DNA of 31,861 nt from JBBRMQ01 sp038230775. GTDB taxonomy: Bacteria > Acidobacteriota > Thermoanaerobaculia > Gp7-AA8. A program made the translations under genes and the position numbers. Under the pieces are notes generated by a model, which saw nothing but the letters and a program-made list of their open reading frames with translations, ran no database searches and was not told where the DNA came from. The DNA lies in assembly GCA_038230775.1 (NCBI GenBank), contig JBBRMQ010000019.1:1-31861 (forward strand), read 5' to 3'. Positions 1-7,831 of the stretch are shown piece by piece (positions within the stretch are counted from its first letter, which is position 1; the number at the start of each line of letters is the position of its first letter).

Positions 1-2581
1 GCCTGCAGTCGCTCGGCACCGTCGTCCACGCTTTGACGCGGACTCCGTCTTTGACGGGAGGTGAGAACGTCGAGCGCCTGACGATCTGTTCGGCGGCCTC
101 GTTGAGACCGACGGGCTTCGCGATTGGTTTGATGACGCGCGTCTCGATCACAGCGCCGGTTTCGGAGATGAGCGCGCCGATCAGCACGGTCCCCTCGACC
201 CGCTGCATGCGGGCCATCGGCGGATAGGCAACGTTCGCGCGACGGATCATGTGCGCCGGCGTCAGGCCCTCGAGGTCGGTGACCAACTCGCCCTCGCGAG
301 CCCGGACCGGCTCCGGGCCTGGGGCCGGGGCGGGCGTCGTTTCCGCGGCGCGCGTCTCGACGGGTTGAGGCGCCGGCTGCACAGGCGCCGGCCGCGACTC
401 GGCGGCGGCAGGCTGCGGAGCTGCCGGCTGCAGGACCACGGGCTGCGGCCGCGGCGCGACCGGTTGCGGAGCAGGACGCGAAGTCACGGGTTGCGCGGCC
501 GCGGCCTGGATCGGCTGCTGCGCGCGCGCCTGCTGCTCGAGCCGCGAACGCTCGGCCGCTAGGCGGCGCTGCACTTCCTCATTCACCTTCGCGGGATCGA
601 GCGCGGCATCCGTCGCGGTCGCGCCGGACGCGGTAAGCGGCACGACGACCCCCGCATCCGTTGTCGCCGGAGCAACGTTTTGTGTTTGCACTGGAGACTT
701 TGCGGTGGACCTGGCGGTCGAAGTGCCCGCCACCATCGCAGCAGGTTTCGGCGAACTGCTACGCATGAAGAACCAGCCGCCGATTGCCGCAAGCGCGACG
801 ACCGCAGCGATTCCGATCGGCAACGCCGCCGATCGCTTCTCTTCAGGCGGAACCTCGATGACTCCCGGCGTCGTTCTTGGCGCGTCCCATGCGGGCATCG
901 GCGCGACGGCCGCAGCGGCTGCGGCTACGGGTCTAAGGTCCGTGACCGTTGGCGGCTCGGGGGCGGGCTCGTCGAGCATCGGCTGCGGATGTACGACGGG
1001 CTGCGCCGCGTTCAACCGATGCATGAAGATCGCGAGATCGGCGCTCGTCGGCGTCGGTCGGAAGGTGTACAGCAGCGAGTCGATGTCCTTGGCCATCTCG
1101 GCCGCCGTCTGGTAGCGATTCGCCGAATCCTTCTGCAACGCCTTCAGAACAATCGCGTCGATCTGCGGCGTGATCTCGTCGTTGAACTCCGACGGCGCGG
1201 TGACTCTCGCCTCGCGGACCTGTTCGAGGATCGACATCTCGTTGTCGCCCGTGAACAACTTCTTCCGCGTCAGCATCTCGAACAGCACGGCGGCGAGCGC
1301 GAAGATGTCGGAGCGGCGGTCGATGTTCCGCCCCCACGCCTGCTCAGGCGACATGTACTGCAGCTTGCCCTTGAGCGCGCCGGCCTGCGTCTGCGACGCT
1401 TTGGAAGCCGCCTTCGCGATGCCGAAGTCGCACAGCTTGATGTCACCCTCTTCCGAGATGAGCACGTTCTGCGGCGAGACGTCGCGGTGGACGAGGCCCA
1501 TCTCCTTTTCCTCGAAGTCGCGCTTGCGGTGCGCGTAGTCCAGTGCGGAAGCCACCTTCGACGTGATGAACAGCGCCACCTCCACCGGCAGCGGTTGATC
1601 GCGCTCCTCGGCGCGCTTGAGAATCGTCTTCAGGTCGTGCCCGTCGACGAACTCCATCGCGATGTAGTACGAGCTCTGGATCTTGCCGAGGTCGTAGATG
1701 TGGACGATGTTGGAGTGGTTGAGTTGCGCGGCGAGCTTCGCTTCATCGATGAACATCTCGATGAATTCATGGTTGTCGGAGAGGTGCGGGAGGATCTTCT
1801 TGATCGCGACGATCTTCTGGAATCCCTCCACTCCGCGCATGCGCGCCTTCCAGACCTCGGCCATGCCGCCCGAGGCGATCTTCTCCAGCAGAACGTACTG
1901 GCCGAAGCGGGTACCGTCGACGGGCTCTTCCTCTTCGATCGCGGGCGTGGGTGCTACGAAGACCGGTTCGGCGATGTGAGTCTTGTCGCCGACCGCGGTT
2001 GGGGAGGGAGCCGGCGGCGCGGCGGTCGGAACGCGAATGCTTCCGCTGTTGGTTTTCGCGCGGGCGGACTTCTCGAGACCGGACAGCGTGTCCTGAAACT
2101 TCTTGTCGAGACCTGGAGCGCCGAGCTGGGTCTTCGCCTTGGCCTTCGGCATCACATCCGAAAGGGTGTCCGCGAGTAATTTGTCGAGATCGTCGGATTG
2201 ACTCATCGCTTTCCTGGCTCCCGAGCTCCGCGATTTCTCGTCTTCGAAGATGTCGCCGAAAATATCATTCGACGTGAGACTGCCTGCCGGCGCGACCTTT
2301 CTTGCCAGCAACTGCCGCACCTGCCCGAGAAAGTCGCTCGGCGAGAAAGGCTTGACGATGACGAGGACCGGGATTTTTTGCAGCGCCGGCCGCTCCCGGA
2401 TGAGTCCGAGGAGGTCGGGCGAGGGCAGAACGATCAACTTCGGCTGTGTGGTGTCGAGTGCCCTCAACGCCTCCTCCCCTTCACGCGCGAAGGAAGGAGT
2501 GAACGGCTGACCGGCCAGAGCCTGCCTGACCAGTTCGGCGTCGCGCGGCTCGCGCTCGACGACGAGGATGTTTTCGGGCAT
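1..2581 (-). CDS. Degenerate receiver + Ser/Thr kinase + TM + TonB C-terminal domain fusion (3' end beyond window)
   Basis: The reading frame is open from ATG 2581 to the window edge (860 codons, no stop). Residues 1-95 resemble a shortened response-regulator receiver: KPF (K77) is kept, but proline 53 sits where the phospho-Asp belongs and the beta4-alpha4 part is missing. Residues about 225-500 are a Hanks-type kinase: SGGMAEV loop, VAIK lysine 261, HRDVSPQN with D367, DFG with D385. One membrane helix lies at about 585-606 (LPIGIAAVVALAAIGG). It is followed by a Pro/Ala/Gln-rich linker and, from about 782, a TonB C-terminal domain (AYPPMAR, VEGTVLIGALISETG, TFSPPVKDG). The expected topology is kinase in the cytoplasm and TonB domain in the periplasm. 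The TonB domain is nearly complete, so probably only a few residues lie beyond the edge. An internal ATG at 2206 (residue 126) has the better Shine-Dalgarno and could give a kinase-TonB form without the receiver. Confidence 0.88.
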   Translation of the reverse strand, partial: MPENILVVEREPRDAELVRQALAGQPFTPSFAREGEEALRALDTTQPKLIVLPSPDLLGLIRERPALQKIPVLVIVKPFSPSDFLGQVRQLLARKVAPAGSLTSNDIFGDIFEDEKSRSSGARKAMSQSDDLDKLLADTLSDVMPKAKAKTQLGAPGLDKKFQDTLSGLEKSARAKTNSGSIRVPTAAPPAPSPTAVGDKTHIAEPVFVAPTPAIEEEEPVDGTRFGQYVLLEKIASGGMAEVWKARMRGVEGFQKIVAIKKILPHLSDNHEFIEMFIDEAKLAAQLNHSNIVHIYDLGKIQSSYYIAMEFVDGHDLKTILKRAEERDQPLPVEVALFITSKVASALDYAHRKRDFEEKEMGLVHRDVSPQNVLISEEGDIKLCDFGIAKAASKASQTQAGALKGKLQYMSPEQAWGRNIDRRSDIFALAAVLFEMLTRKKLFTGDNEMSILEQVREARVTAPSEFNDEITPQIDAIVLKALQKDSANRYQTAAEMAKDIDSLLYTFRPTPTSADLAIFMHRLNAAQPVVHPQPMLDEPAPEPPTVTDLRPVAAAAAAVAPMPAWDAPRTTPGVIEVPPEEKRSAALPIGIAAVVALAAIGGWFFMRSSSPKPAAMVAGTSTARSTAKSPVQTQNVAPATTDAGVVVPLTASGATATDAALDPAKVNEEVQRRLAAERSRLEQQARAQQPIQAAAAQPVTSRPAPQPVAPRPQPVVLQPAAPQPAAAESRPAPVQPAPQPVETRAAETTPAPAPGPEPVRAREGELVTDLEGLTPAHMIRRANVAYPPMARMQRVEGTVLIGALISETGAVIETRVIKPIAKPVGLNEAAEQIVRRSTFSPPVKDGVRVKAWTTVPSDCR
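2206..2216 (-). promoter_or_regulatory. Internal Shine-Dalgarno and ATG inside the kinase-TonB frame
   Basis: The minus strand reads CCAGGAAAGCGATG here, a purine-rich AGGAAA at normal spacing from an in-frame ATG at codon 126. The upstream ATG at 2581 has no recognisable Shine-Dalgarno, only ACAACCGTCC. Either the annotated start is really 2206, or two proteins are made that differ by the degenerate receiver. The continuous conserved-looking frame upstream favours the long form being real. Confidence 0.4.
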
Positions 2582-2597
2582 GGACGGTTGTCAGTGT

Positions 2598-2671
2598 AGC
2601 TGGGAAGCTGGGAAGCTGGGAAGCTGGGAAGATTTCTTTATGGCTTCCCAGCAACCCAGTTTCCCAGCTTG
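2598..2671. repeat. Octamer tandem array with inverted second arm (array A)
   Basis: About four copies of GCTGGGAA (8 bp) are followed by a short AT-rich spacer and a degenerate inverted copy ending in TTCCCAGCTT. The arms can pair as a long hairpin. The array sits 17 bp upstream of the kinase start codon, where a ribosome-binding site would be expected. A single copy of the same unit reappears at 21367-21376. It belongs to the dispersed family described in the findings. Confidence 0.85.
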
Positions 2672-2697
2672 CATTTGATAAAGAGCTATCGGATACT
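2669..2697 (+). promoter_or_regulatory. Possible sigma70-type promoter for rho
   Basis: TTGCAT (2669-2674) and GATACT (2692-2697) are 17 bp apart, giving 3/6 and 4/6 matches to the consensus. A leader of roughly 120 nt would follow before rho. The -35 overlaps the end of repeat array A. No known leader motif was recognised in 2698-2822. The match is weak. Confidence 0.3.
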
Positions 2698-2822
2698 ACG
2701 CCGGCACCTCCGTGCGACGATCCAAGGCTTCCTGCCGGGCGTTCTGAGAGGGTGACTTCTCCGCCCCGATCGTTGGTTTCGCCAACTGGAAGGTGAGCGA
2801 CACCCAGGGCTCAAGAGTTTGA

Positions 2823-4208
2823 ATGACACCAGACAATCGTCAGCCGCGTAAGCGACGGCGTCGTCGCCGCCCCGCGGGACCGATGGCAGGTCAGCCATCG
2901 CAAGGGAATGGTCCGTCCATGGAAAATCAGGGAAATTCTGCCGCCGATCAACAGCCCGGTGAAGGTCAGCCGTTCAATCCGGGCGGTGGTGGTGGCGGCC
3001 GCAGACGCAGACGCTCGAGGCATCGCCGTCGTGGCGGACCGGGCGGCGGCGGTGGCGGCGGCACGCAACAGGAGGGCGGAAGCCTTCCGGCGGAGATCCC
3101 GTCGGGAGAGTTGCTCCCAGCGGCCGGCGTCCTTTACATCAAGCCCAACGGTGCTGGCATCCTCGTCAAGCCCGACAATAACTACGTGCCTGAAGCGGGG
3201 GATCCGATCGTTCCACGATCGATGATCGACCGTCTCCATCTGCAACAGGGTCTTCTGCTTTCCGGAAGCGCGCGTCGCGCCGGCAACAATCTCGAGTTCG
3301 TCGGACTGGAGCAGGTGGAAGGGCTTTCGCTCGAGGAGTACCGCGAGTCCCGCCGCCCGTTCTCGGAGCTCATCTCGATCGATCCGAACGAGGTCTTCAA
3401 GCTGGAGACGGAGCCGGAGCGGCTGACCACGCGGGTCATCGATCTGCTCTCGCCGCTCGGCAAGGGCCAGCGCTGCCTCATCGTCGCGCCGCCGAAAGCC
3501 GGCAAGACCACCCTCCTCAAAGACATTGCGCACGGCCTGAACACGAATCATCCCGAAGTGCACGTCATGGTTCTTCTCGTCGACGAGCGACCCGAAGAAG
3601 TCACGGATTTCCGGCGCTCGGTGGAGCAGGGCGAAGTCGTCGCGTCATCTTCGGACGAGACTGCCGAGAATCACATTCAGATTGCCGAAGTGGTCCTCGA
3701 GCGCGCGCGCCGCATGGTGGAGATGAAGAAGGATGTCGTCATCCTCTGCGACTCCATCACGCGCATGTCGCGCGCGTACAACAACGAGCAGCGCGGCTCC
3801 GGAAAGATCCTCTCCGGCGGCATCGACGCCCGCACCATGGAGAAGCCGCGGCGCTTCTTCGGCGCGGCCCGCAATGCCGAAGACTGGGGCTCGCTGACGA
3901 TCGTGGCCACCGCCCTCATCGACACCGGCTCGCGCATGGATGAGGTCATCTTCCAGGAGTTCAAGGGCACCGGAAACACGGAGATCGTTCTCGACCGCGG
4001 GCTCTTCGAACGGCGGATCTTCCCTGCGATCAACATCGCGCAGACCGGGACGCGCAAAGAGGAAAAGTTGTTGCCCCCTTCGGTGCTTCCGAAGGTACAT
4101 ACTCTGCGGCGGGCGCTGGCGGGGACGGATCCGATGAACGCCATGAAGATGCTGCTGGAGCGTCTCCAGAAGTTCTCCAGCAACGACGCGTTCCTCAAGA
4201 GCTTTTGA
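2823..4208 (+). CDS. rho: Transcription termination factor Rho, R/G-rich N-terminus
   Basis: 461 residues. Rho is a hexameric RNA-dependent ATPase that ends transcription at Rho-dependent sites. Residues about 100-165 are the cold-shock-like RNA-binding domain. Walker A is PPKAGKTT (223-230) and Walker B is VVILCD (D310). The ring-loop region (GSGKILSGGIDA) and the RRFFGAARNAED segment are intact. The N-terminus is unusual: instead of the helical Rho_N domain there are about 85 residues with arginine runs at 9-16 and 60-70 and poly-glycine stretches, probably a disordered RNA-contacting tail. A TGA directly precedes the ATG, so the start cannot be extended in frame. It is divergent from the kinase-TonB gene. 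The family call is certain. Confidence 0.97.
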   Translation: MTPDNRQPRKRRRRRRPAGPMAGQPSQGNGPSMENQGNSAADQQPGEGQPFNPGGGGGGRRRRRSRHRRRGGPGGGGGGGTQQEGGSLPAEIPSGELLPAAGVLYIKPNGAGILVKPDNNYVPEAGDPIVPRSMIDRLHLQQGLLLSGSARRAGNNLEFVGLEQVEGLSLEEYRESRRPFSELISIDPNEVFKLETEPERLTTRVIDLLSPLGKGQRCLIVAPPKAGKTTLLKDIAHGLNTNHPEVHVMVLLVDERPEEVTDFRRSVEQGEVVASSSDETAENHIQIAEVVLERARRMVEMKKDVVILCDSITRMSRAYNNEQRGSGKILSGGIDARTMEKPRRFFGAARNAEDWGSLTIVATALIDTGSRMDEVIFQEFKGTGNTEIVLDRGLFERRIFPAINIAQTGTRKEEKLLPPSVLPKVHTLRRALAGTDPMNAMKMLLERLQKFSSNDAFLKSF

Positions 4209-4308
4209 TTCGACAAAACTTTCACATAGACTGCACATTCAAATCCCGCAAATTGTGATACGAATTCGGCCGCTTTTTCTTGCAACCAAACTCGAGTCTG
4301 GAGGACTT

Positions 4309-7300
4309 ATGTCTCTTCGTCCAAGAGCGATTTCCGCTCTTTTCGCATTGGTATTCTGTGCACTATGGATCGTCACTGCTGCTCCGTTGCAGGCGCAGGT
4401 GACCACAGGCGGCATCGCCGGTGATGTCACAACCGCCGACCATGCCGGTTTGCCCGGCGTCACCATCGAGGCGGTCCACGTTCCGACCGGAACGCGCTAC
4501 TCGACCGTCACCGGCGGCACCGGCCGCTACGTCATTCCGAATGCCCGCATCGGCGGCCCGTACCGGCTCACGGCGGGCCTGGAAGGGTTCAAGTCGAGCA
4601 CGATCAACGGGGTCCAGGTTCGCATCGGCGAGACCACCCAGGCGTCCGTGACGATGGTGCTGGCGGCTGTGAGCGAGGCGATCACCGTCACGGCGAACGT
4701 CGATCCGGTCATCAATCCCAATCACACCGGCTCCGAGACGCAGGTCTCCACCAAGCAGATCGAGACGCTGCCCACCGTCAACCGCAGCCTCCAGGATTTC
4801 GCGCGCACCAATCCTTATTTCGTCATCGATGCGCGCGACGACTCGCAGACGCAGATGCAGGTCGCGGGTCGCAACAACCGCTACAACAACATCCAGATCG
4901 ACGGCGCCGTCAACAACGATCTGTTCGGTCTTGCGGCGACCGGCACGCCGGGCGGCCAGGCCAACACGCAGCCGATCTCGGTCGACGCGATCCAGCAGAT
5001 TCAACTCGTCGTCTCACCGTACGACGTACGGCAGGGCGGCTTCACCGGTGGCGGTGTAAACGCCGTCACGCGCTCCGGAACGAACCGGCTCACCGGGTCG
5101 GTCTTCGGCACCAAGCGCACGCAGAGCAGCGTCGGTAAGACGGTTCCCGTCTTCGTCCCCGCAAACTTCAGCGGCAACGGAACACGGACCGCCATCACCG
5201 AGAAACCGATCACGAAGTTCGATTACAACCAGTACGGCGGCCGGCTCGGCGGTCCGATCATGCAGGACCGGCTGTTCTTCTTCGGCAGCGTGGAGCGCAA
5301 CCGGAAATCGCAGCCCGACGGCACCTCGGCCAACGGTACGGCTTCGACGAACTACTCGAACGGAACGCAGGACGCGGTCTGCGGAAACACTCCAGGATGC
5401 AGCGCGGACCGGCTGCGGCAGGATCTCAAGACCAAGTACAACTACGACCCGGGCGACCTCGGCGACATCGGCAAGCGCACGCCGAGCAACCTCGGGTTCC
5501 TACGCTTCGATTTCAACACCACGCAGAGGAACGCGCTGACGCTGCGCCACAACTACGTGAAAGGATCGACCGACGTCGTCGGCGGCCGGACCAGCTCGCA
5601 GTTCCGCTTCCCGACCTCGATCTATACCCAGGGCGATAAGACCAATTCCACGGTCGCCCAGCTCAACAGCGTGCTCTCCGCGACCGCGTTCAACGAAGCG
5701 CGCGTCGGCTATCAGACGATCAAGGACATGCGCAGCACGCCGGTCATCTTCCCGAGCATCGAGATCGGCGGAGCCAACCAGAATGCAACGCTGAACGCGG
5801 GCACCGAACGCTTCTCCGGTGCGAACGCCCTCGATCAGAAGATCACCGAGGTCACCGATGATTTCACCTGGACGCGCGGCAATCACACCGTCGTCTTCGG
5901 CACCCACAACGAGCTGTTCAAGTTCAAGAATCTGTTCATGTCCGAAGCGTACGGGTACTACTTCTACCCCACGCTGGCGGCCTTCGAGACGCAGACCTGC
6001 ACCACCGGCTGCGAATATCGCATCAGCTACGCCACCGGAAGCGATCCGCGGCGCCCGACGGCGTTCGGTGCGCAGCAGTTCGGCCTCTATGCCAGCGATC
6101 AGTGGCATCTCAACAATGATGTGACGCTGCTGTTCGGGATCCGCGCGGACAAGCCGCGCTTCAACGACACTCCGTCGTTCAACCAGAAGGTACTGGATTC
6201 GATCGGGTTCACCACCTCCACGCATCCGGCCGAGGATCTCGTCGTTTCGCCGCGGCTCGGATTCAACTGGAATCCGGGCGGCGGCAAGCAGCAGCTTCGC
6301 GGCGGCATCGGCGTGTTCGCCGGCCGCGCACCGTACGTGTGGATCTCGAATGCGTACGGCGGCACGGGCGTGGAACAGGTCGCACTGGCCTGCCGCACAG
6401 TCGACAAATGTGCGGTGCCCGGGTTCAACGCCGATCCGGCTAACCAGCCGAAGCTCGGCGCCGCCGGCGCCTTGTCGGTCGATCTCATCGATCCGAACTT
6501 CAAGTTCCCGCGCGTCCTCCGCAGCACCCTCGGTTACGATCGGGACCTCTTCTTCGGCATCCGCGGCACGGTCGAGCTGCTCTACTCGAAGACGCAGGAA
6601 GATGTTTATTACCAGAATCTCAACGACGTTCAGAACGGTACCAGTCCGCTCGATGGCCGTCCGACCTACGCTCGCCGCAGCACGGCACTGGTCGACGCCA
6701 CGATCCTTACCAACACGACGAAGGGAAGCGAGACGGTGCAAACGCTCCAGCTCGTGCGACCGTTCAATCGCGGACTCACGCTCTCGGGGAACTACTCACA
6801 CCAGAATGCGAAGTCCGCGTTCGATGCGACCTCGAGCCGTGCCATCTCCAACTGGCGCTTCCAGCACAACATGGGCGACATCTTCACGCCGCAGCTCGGA
6901 CGCTCGGCATTCGAGCAGAGGAACCGCTACAACCTCAGTGCCACCTACGATCTGACCACCGGACCCTTCGCCCACACGTTCGGCCTGTACTACAACGCCC
7001 AGAGCGGACGTCCGTACTCGCTTCTCCTCGGCGGCGACCCGAACAAGGACACCAACGCCAGCAACGATCTGCTCTACATCCCGGGCGGCGCCGATAAGTT
7101 CATCCTCTGCCCGTCGAACGCGACGGCAGCGACTGCCAGCAATCCATGCGGGACGAAGACGGCGCTCAACACCGGCCTTTTCCAGGATTACCTGAGCGGC
7201 GCGGGCCTCGACCCGAACAAGGCGCGGATCATCAACAAGTACGAGTCGTTTGAGCCGTGGTCGCGTCACCTCGACTTCCACTATGGACTGCAACTCCCGT

Positions 7301-7584
7301 TCAGAGTGGTGCGCTCGGAAGTGACGCTCGACATGCTGAATCTGCTGCATTATTTCGACAAGAACCAGGGCAACGTCTACTTCGTCTCGAACCAGAACGT
7401 GACCCCTGTAAACTACCTCGGACAAGATCCGACCAGTGGCAAGCCGATCTATCGGGAGGGTTCCACCACGCTCGACTCTTCGGGCAACCGGACGTTCGGA
7501 TCTCTGACTCCAGGCCGGCAGTTCTCCATCGCCGACCTTCCATCGCGGTGGCAGATGCGCCTCGGCTTGCGAGTCTCGTTCTAG
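4309..7584 (+). CDS. TonB-dependent receptor, Oar-like, with carboxypeptidase-regulatory-like domain
   Basis: 1091 residues. ATG 4309 is chosen because TGGAGG (4299-4304) lies at ideal spacing and a signal peptide begins there (FALVFCALWIVTAAPLQAQ, cleavage near residue 29). An in-frame codon at 4255 has no such support. Residues about 30-120 form the beta-sandwich CarboxypepD_reg-like domain (GGIAGDVTTADHAGLPGVTI). A plug domain follows (IETLPTVNRSLQDF, NNRYNNIQIDGAVNNDLFG), then a long outer-membrane barrel ending in an aromatic residue (RLGLRVSF). Such receptors are abundant in Acidobacteriota and resemble Myxococcus Oar. The ligand is unknown. It is transcribed in the same direction as rho after a 100-bp gap, and a strong terminator follows. 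Confidence 0.93.
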   Translation: MSLRPRAISALFALVFCALWIVTAAPLQAQVTTGGIAGDVTTADHAGLPGVTIEAVHVPTGTRYSTVTGGTGRYVIPNARIGGPYRLTAGLEGFKSSTINGVQVRIGETTQASVTMVLAAVSEAITVTANVDPVINPNHTGSETQVSTKQIETLPTVNRSLQDFARTNPYFVIDARDDSQTQMQVAGRNNRYNNIQIDGAVNNDLFGLAATGTPGGQANTQPISVDAIQQIQLVVSPYDVRQGGFTGGGVNAVTRSGTNRLTGSVFGTKRTQSSVGKTVPVFVPANFSGNGTRTAITEKPITKFDYNQYGGRLGGPIMQDRLFFFGSVERNRKSQPDGTSANGTASTNYSNGTQDAVCGNTPGCSADRLRQDLKTKYNYDPGDLGDIGKRTPSNLGFLRFDFNTTQRNALTLRHNYVKGSTDVVGGRTSSQFRFPTSIYTQGDKTNSTVAQLNSVLSATAFNEARVGYQTIKDMRSTPVIFPSIEIGGANQNATLNAGTERFSGANALDQKITEVTDDFTWTRGNHTVVFGTHNELFKFKNLFMSEAYGYYFYPTLAAFETQTCTTGCEYRISYATGSDPRRPTAFGAQQFGLYASDQWHLNNDVTLLFGIRADKPRFNDTPSFNQKVLDSIGFTTSTHPAEDLVVSPRLGFNWNPGGGKQQLRGGIGVFAGRAPYVWISNAYGGTGVEQVALACRTVDKCAVPGFNADPANQPKLGAAGALSVDLIDPNFKFPRVLRSTLGYDRDLFFGIRGTVELLYSKTQEDVYYQNLNDVQNGTSPLDGRPTYARRSTALVDATILTNTTKGSETVQTLQLVRPFNRGLTLSGNYSHQNAKSAFDATSSRAISNWRFQHNMGDIFTPQLGRSAFEQRNRYNLSATYDLTTGPFAHTFGLYYNAQSGRPYSLLLGGDPNKDTNASNDLLYIPGGADKFILCPSNATAATASNPCGTKTALNTGLFQDYLSGAGLDPNKARIINKYESFEPWSRHLDFHYGLQLPFRVVRSEVTLDMLNLLHYFDKNQGNVYFVSNQNVTPVNYLGQDPTSGKPIYREGSTTLDSSGNRTFGSLTPGRQFSIADLPSRWQMRLGLRVSF

Positions 7585-7607
7585 CATCGTTTTTTCTTAA
7601 GGTCGAA

Positions 7608-7639
7608 GGGGCCACTCCGCGCGAGTGGCCCCTTTTTTT
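7608..7639 (+). terminator. Intrinsic terminator after the Oar-like receptor
   Basis: A perfect 10-bp stem GGGGCCACTC / GAGTGGCCCC with a 5-nt loop (CGCGC) is followed by seven T residues. It lies 24 bp after the receptor stop codon. This is the clearest Rho-independent terminator in the window. Confidence 0.93.
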
Positions 7640-7658
7640 GTTAGATTCGCCTCTCGCC

Positions 7659-7784
7659 ATGCGCAAACTCGCCGTTCTAACTTTCGCCGCAGTCTGCTGC
7701 GCGAAGCAAACCGATGCTCCGGAGGGCGGTTGCGCGCGGAAAAACCTCGACGCGCCAAGAACGGATGAGGATCACAAACCGTGA
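7659..7784 (+). other. Short ORF with a signal-like start, possible gene remnant
   Basis: This frame encodes 41 residues starting MRKLAVLTFAAVCCA, which looks like a secretion or lipoprotein signal (Cys after AAV), followed by a polar, featureless tail. No Shine-Dalgarno is seen before the ATG. It may be the leftover 5' end of an exported-protein gene, perhaps an older start of the downstream phosphatase, or simply chance. It lies between the receptor terminator and the phosphatase. Nothing else was seen in 7640-7831. Confidence 0.2.
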
Positions 7785-7831
7785 AGCTCGAACTGCGGAT
7801 GAAGAATTGACTGTCATGGAGGCGCGACGCG

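Noticed and set aside
680..2179. 499-codon open frame on the plus strand opposite the kinase
   Set aside because: It is antisense to a clear kinase, is extremely Arg/His-rich and low-complexity, and has no recognisable domain. It is a product of high GC third positions.
2698..2822. Riboswitch or structured leader in front of rho
   Set aside because: No conserved riboswitch motif or terminator-antiterminator pair could be recognised by eye.
4209..4308. Promoter for the Oar-like receptor
   Set aside because: Only poor -10/-35 matches (for example TCGACA with CACATT at 18 bp) were found, not enough to call.
5500..6741. 413-codon minus-strand frame opposite the Oar-like receptor
   Set aside because: Its composition and lack of motifs mark it as an antisense shadow of the receptor barrel.
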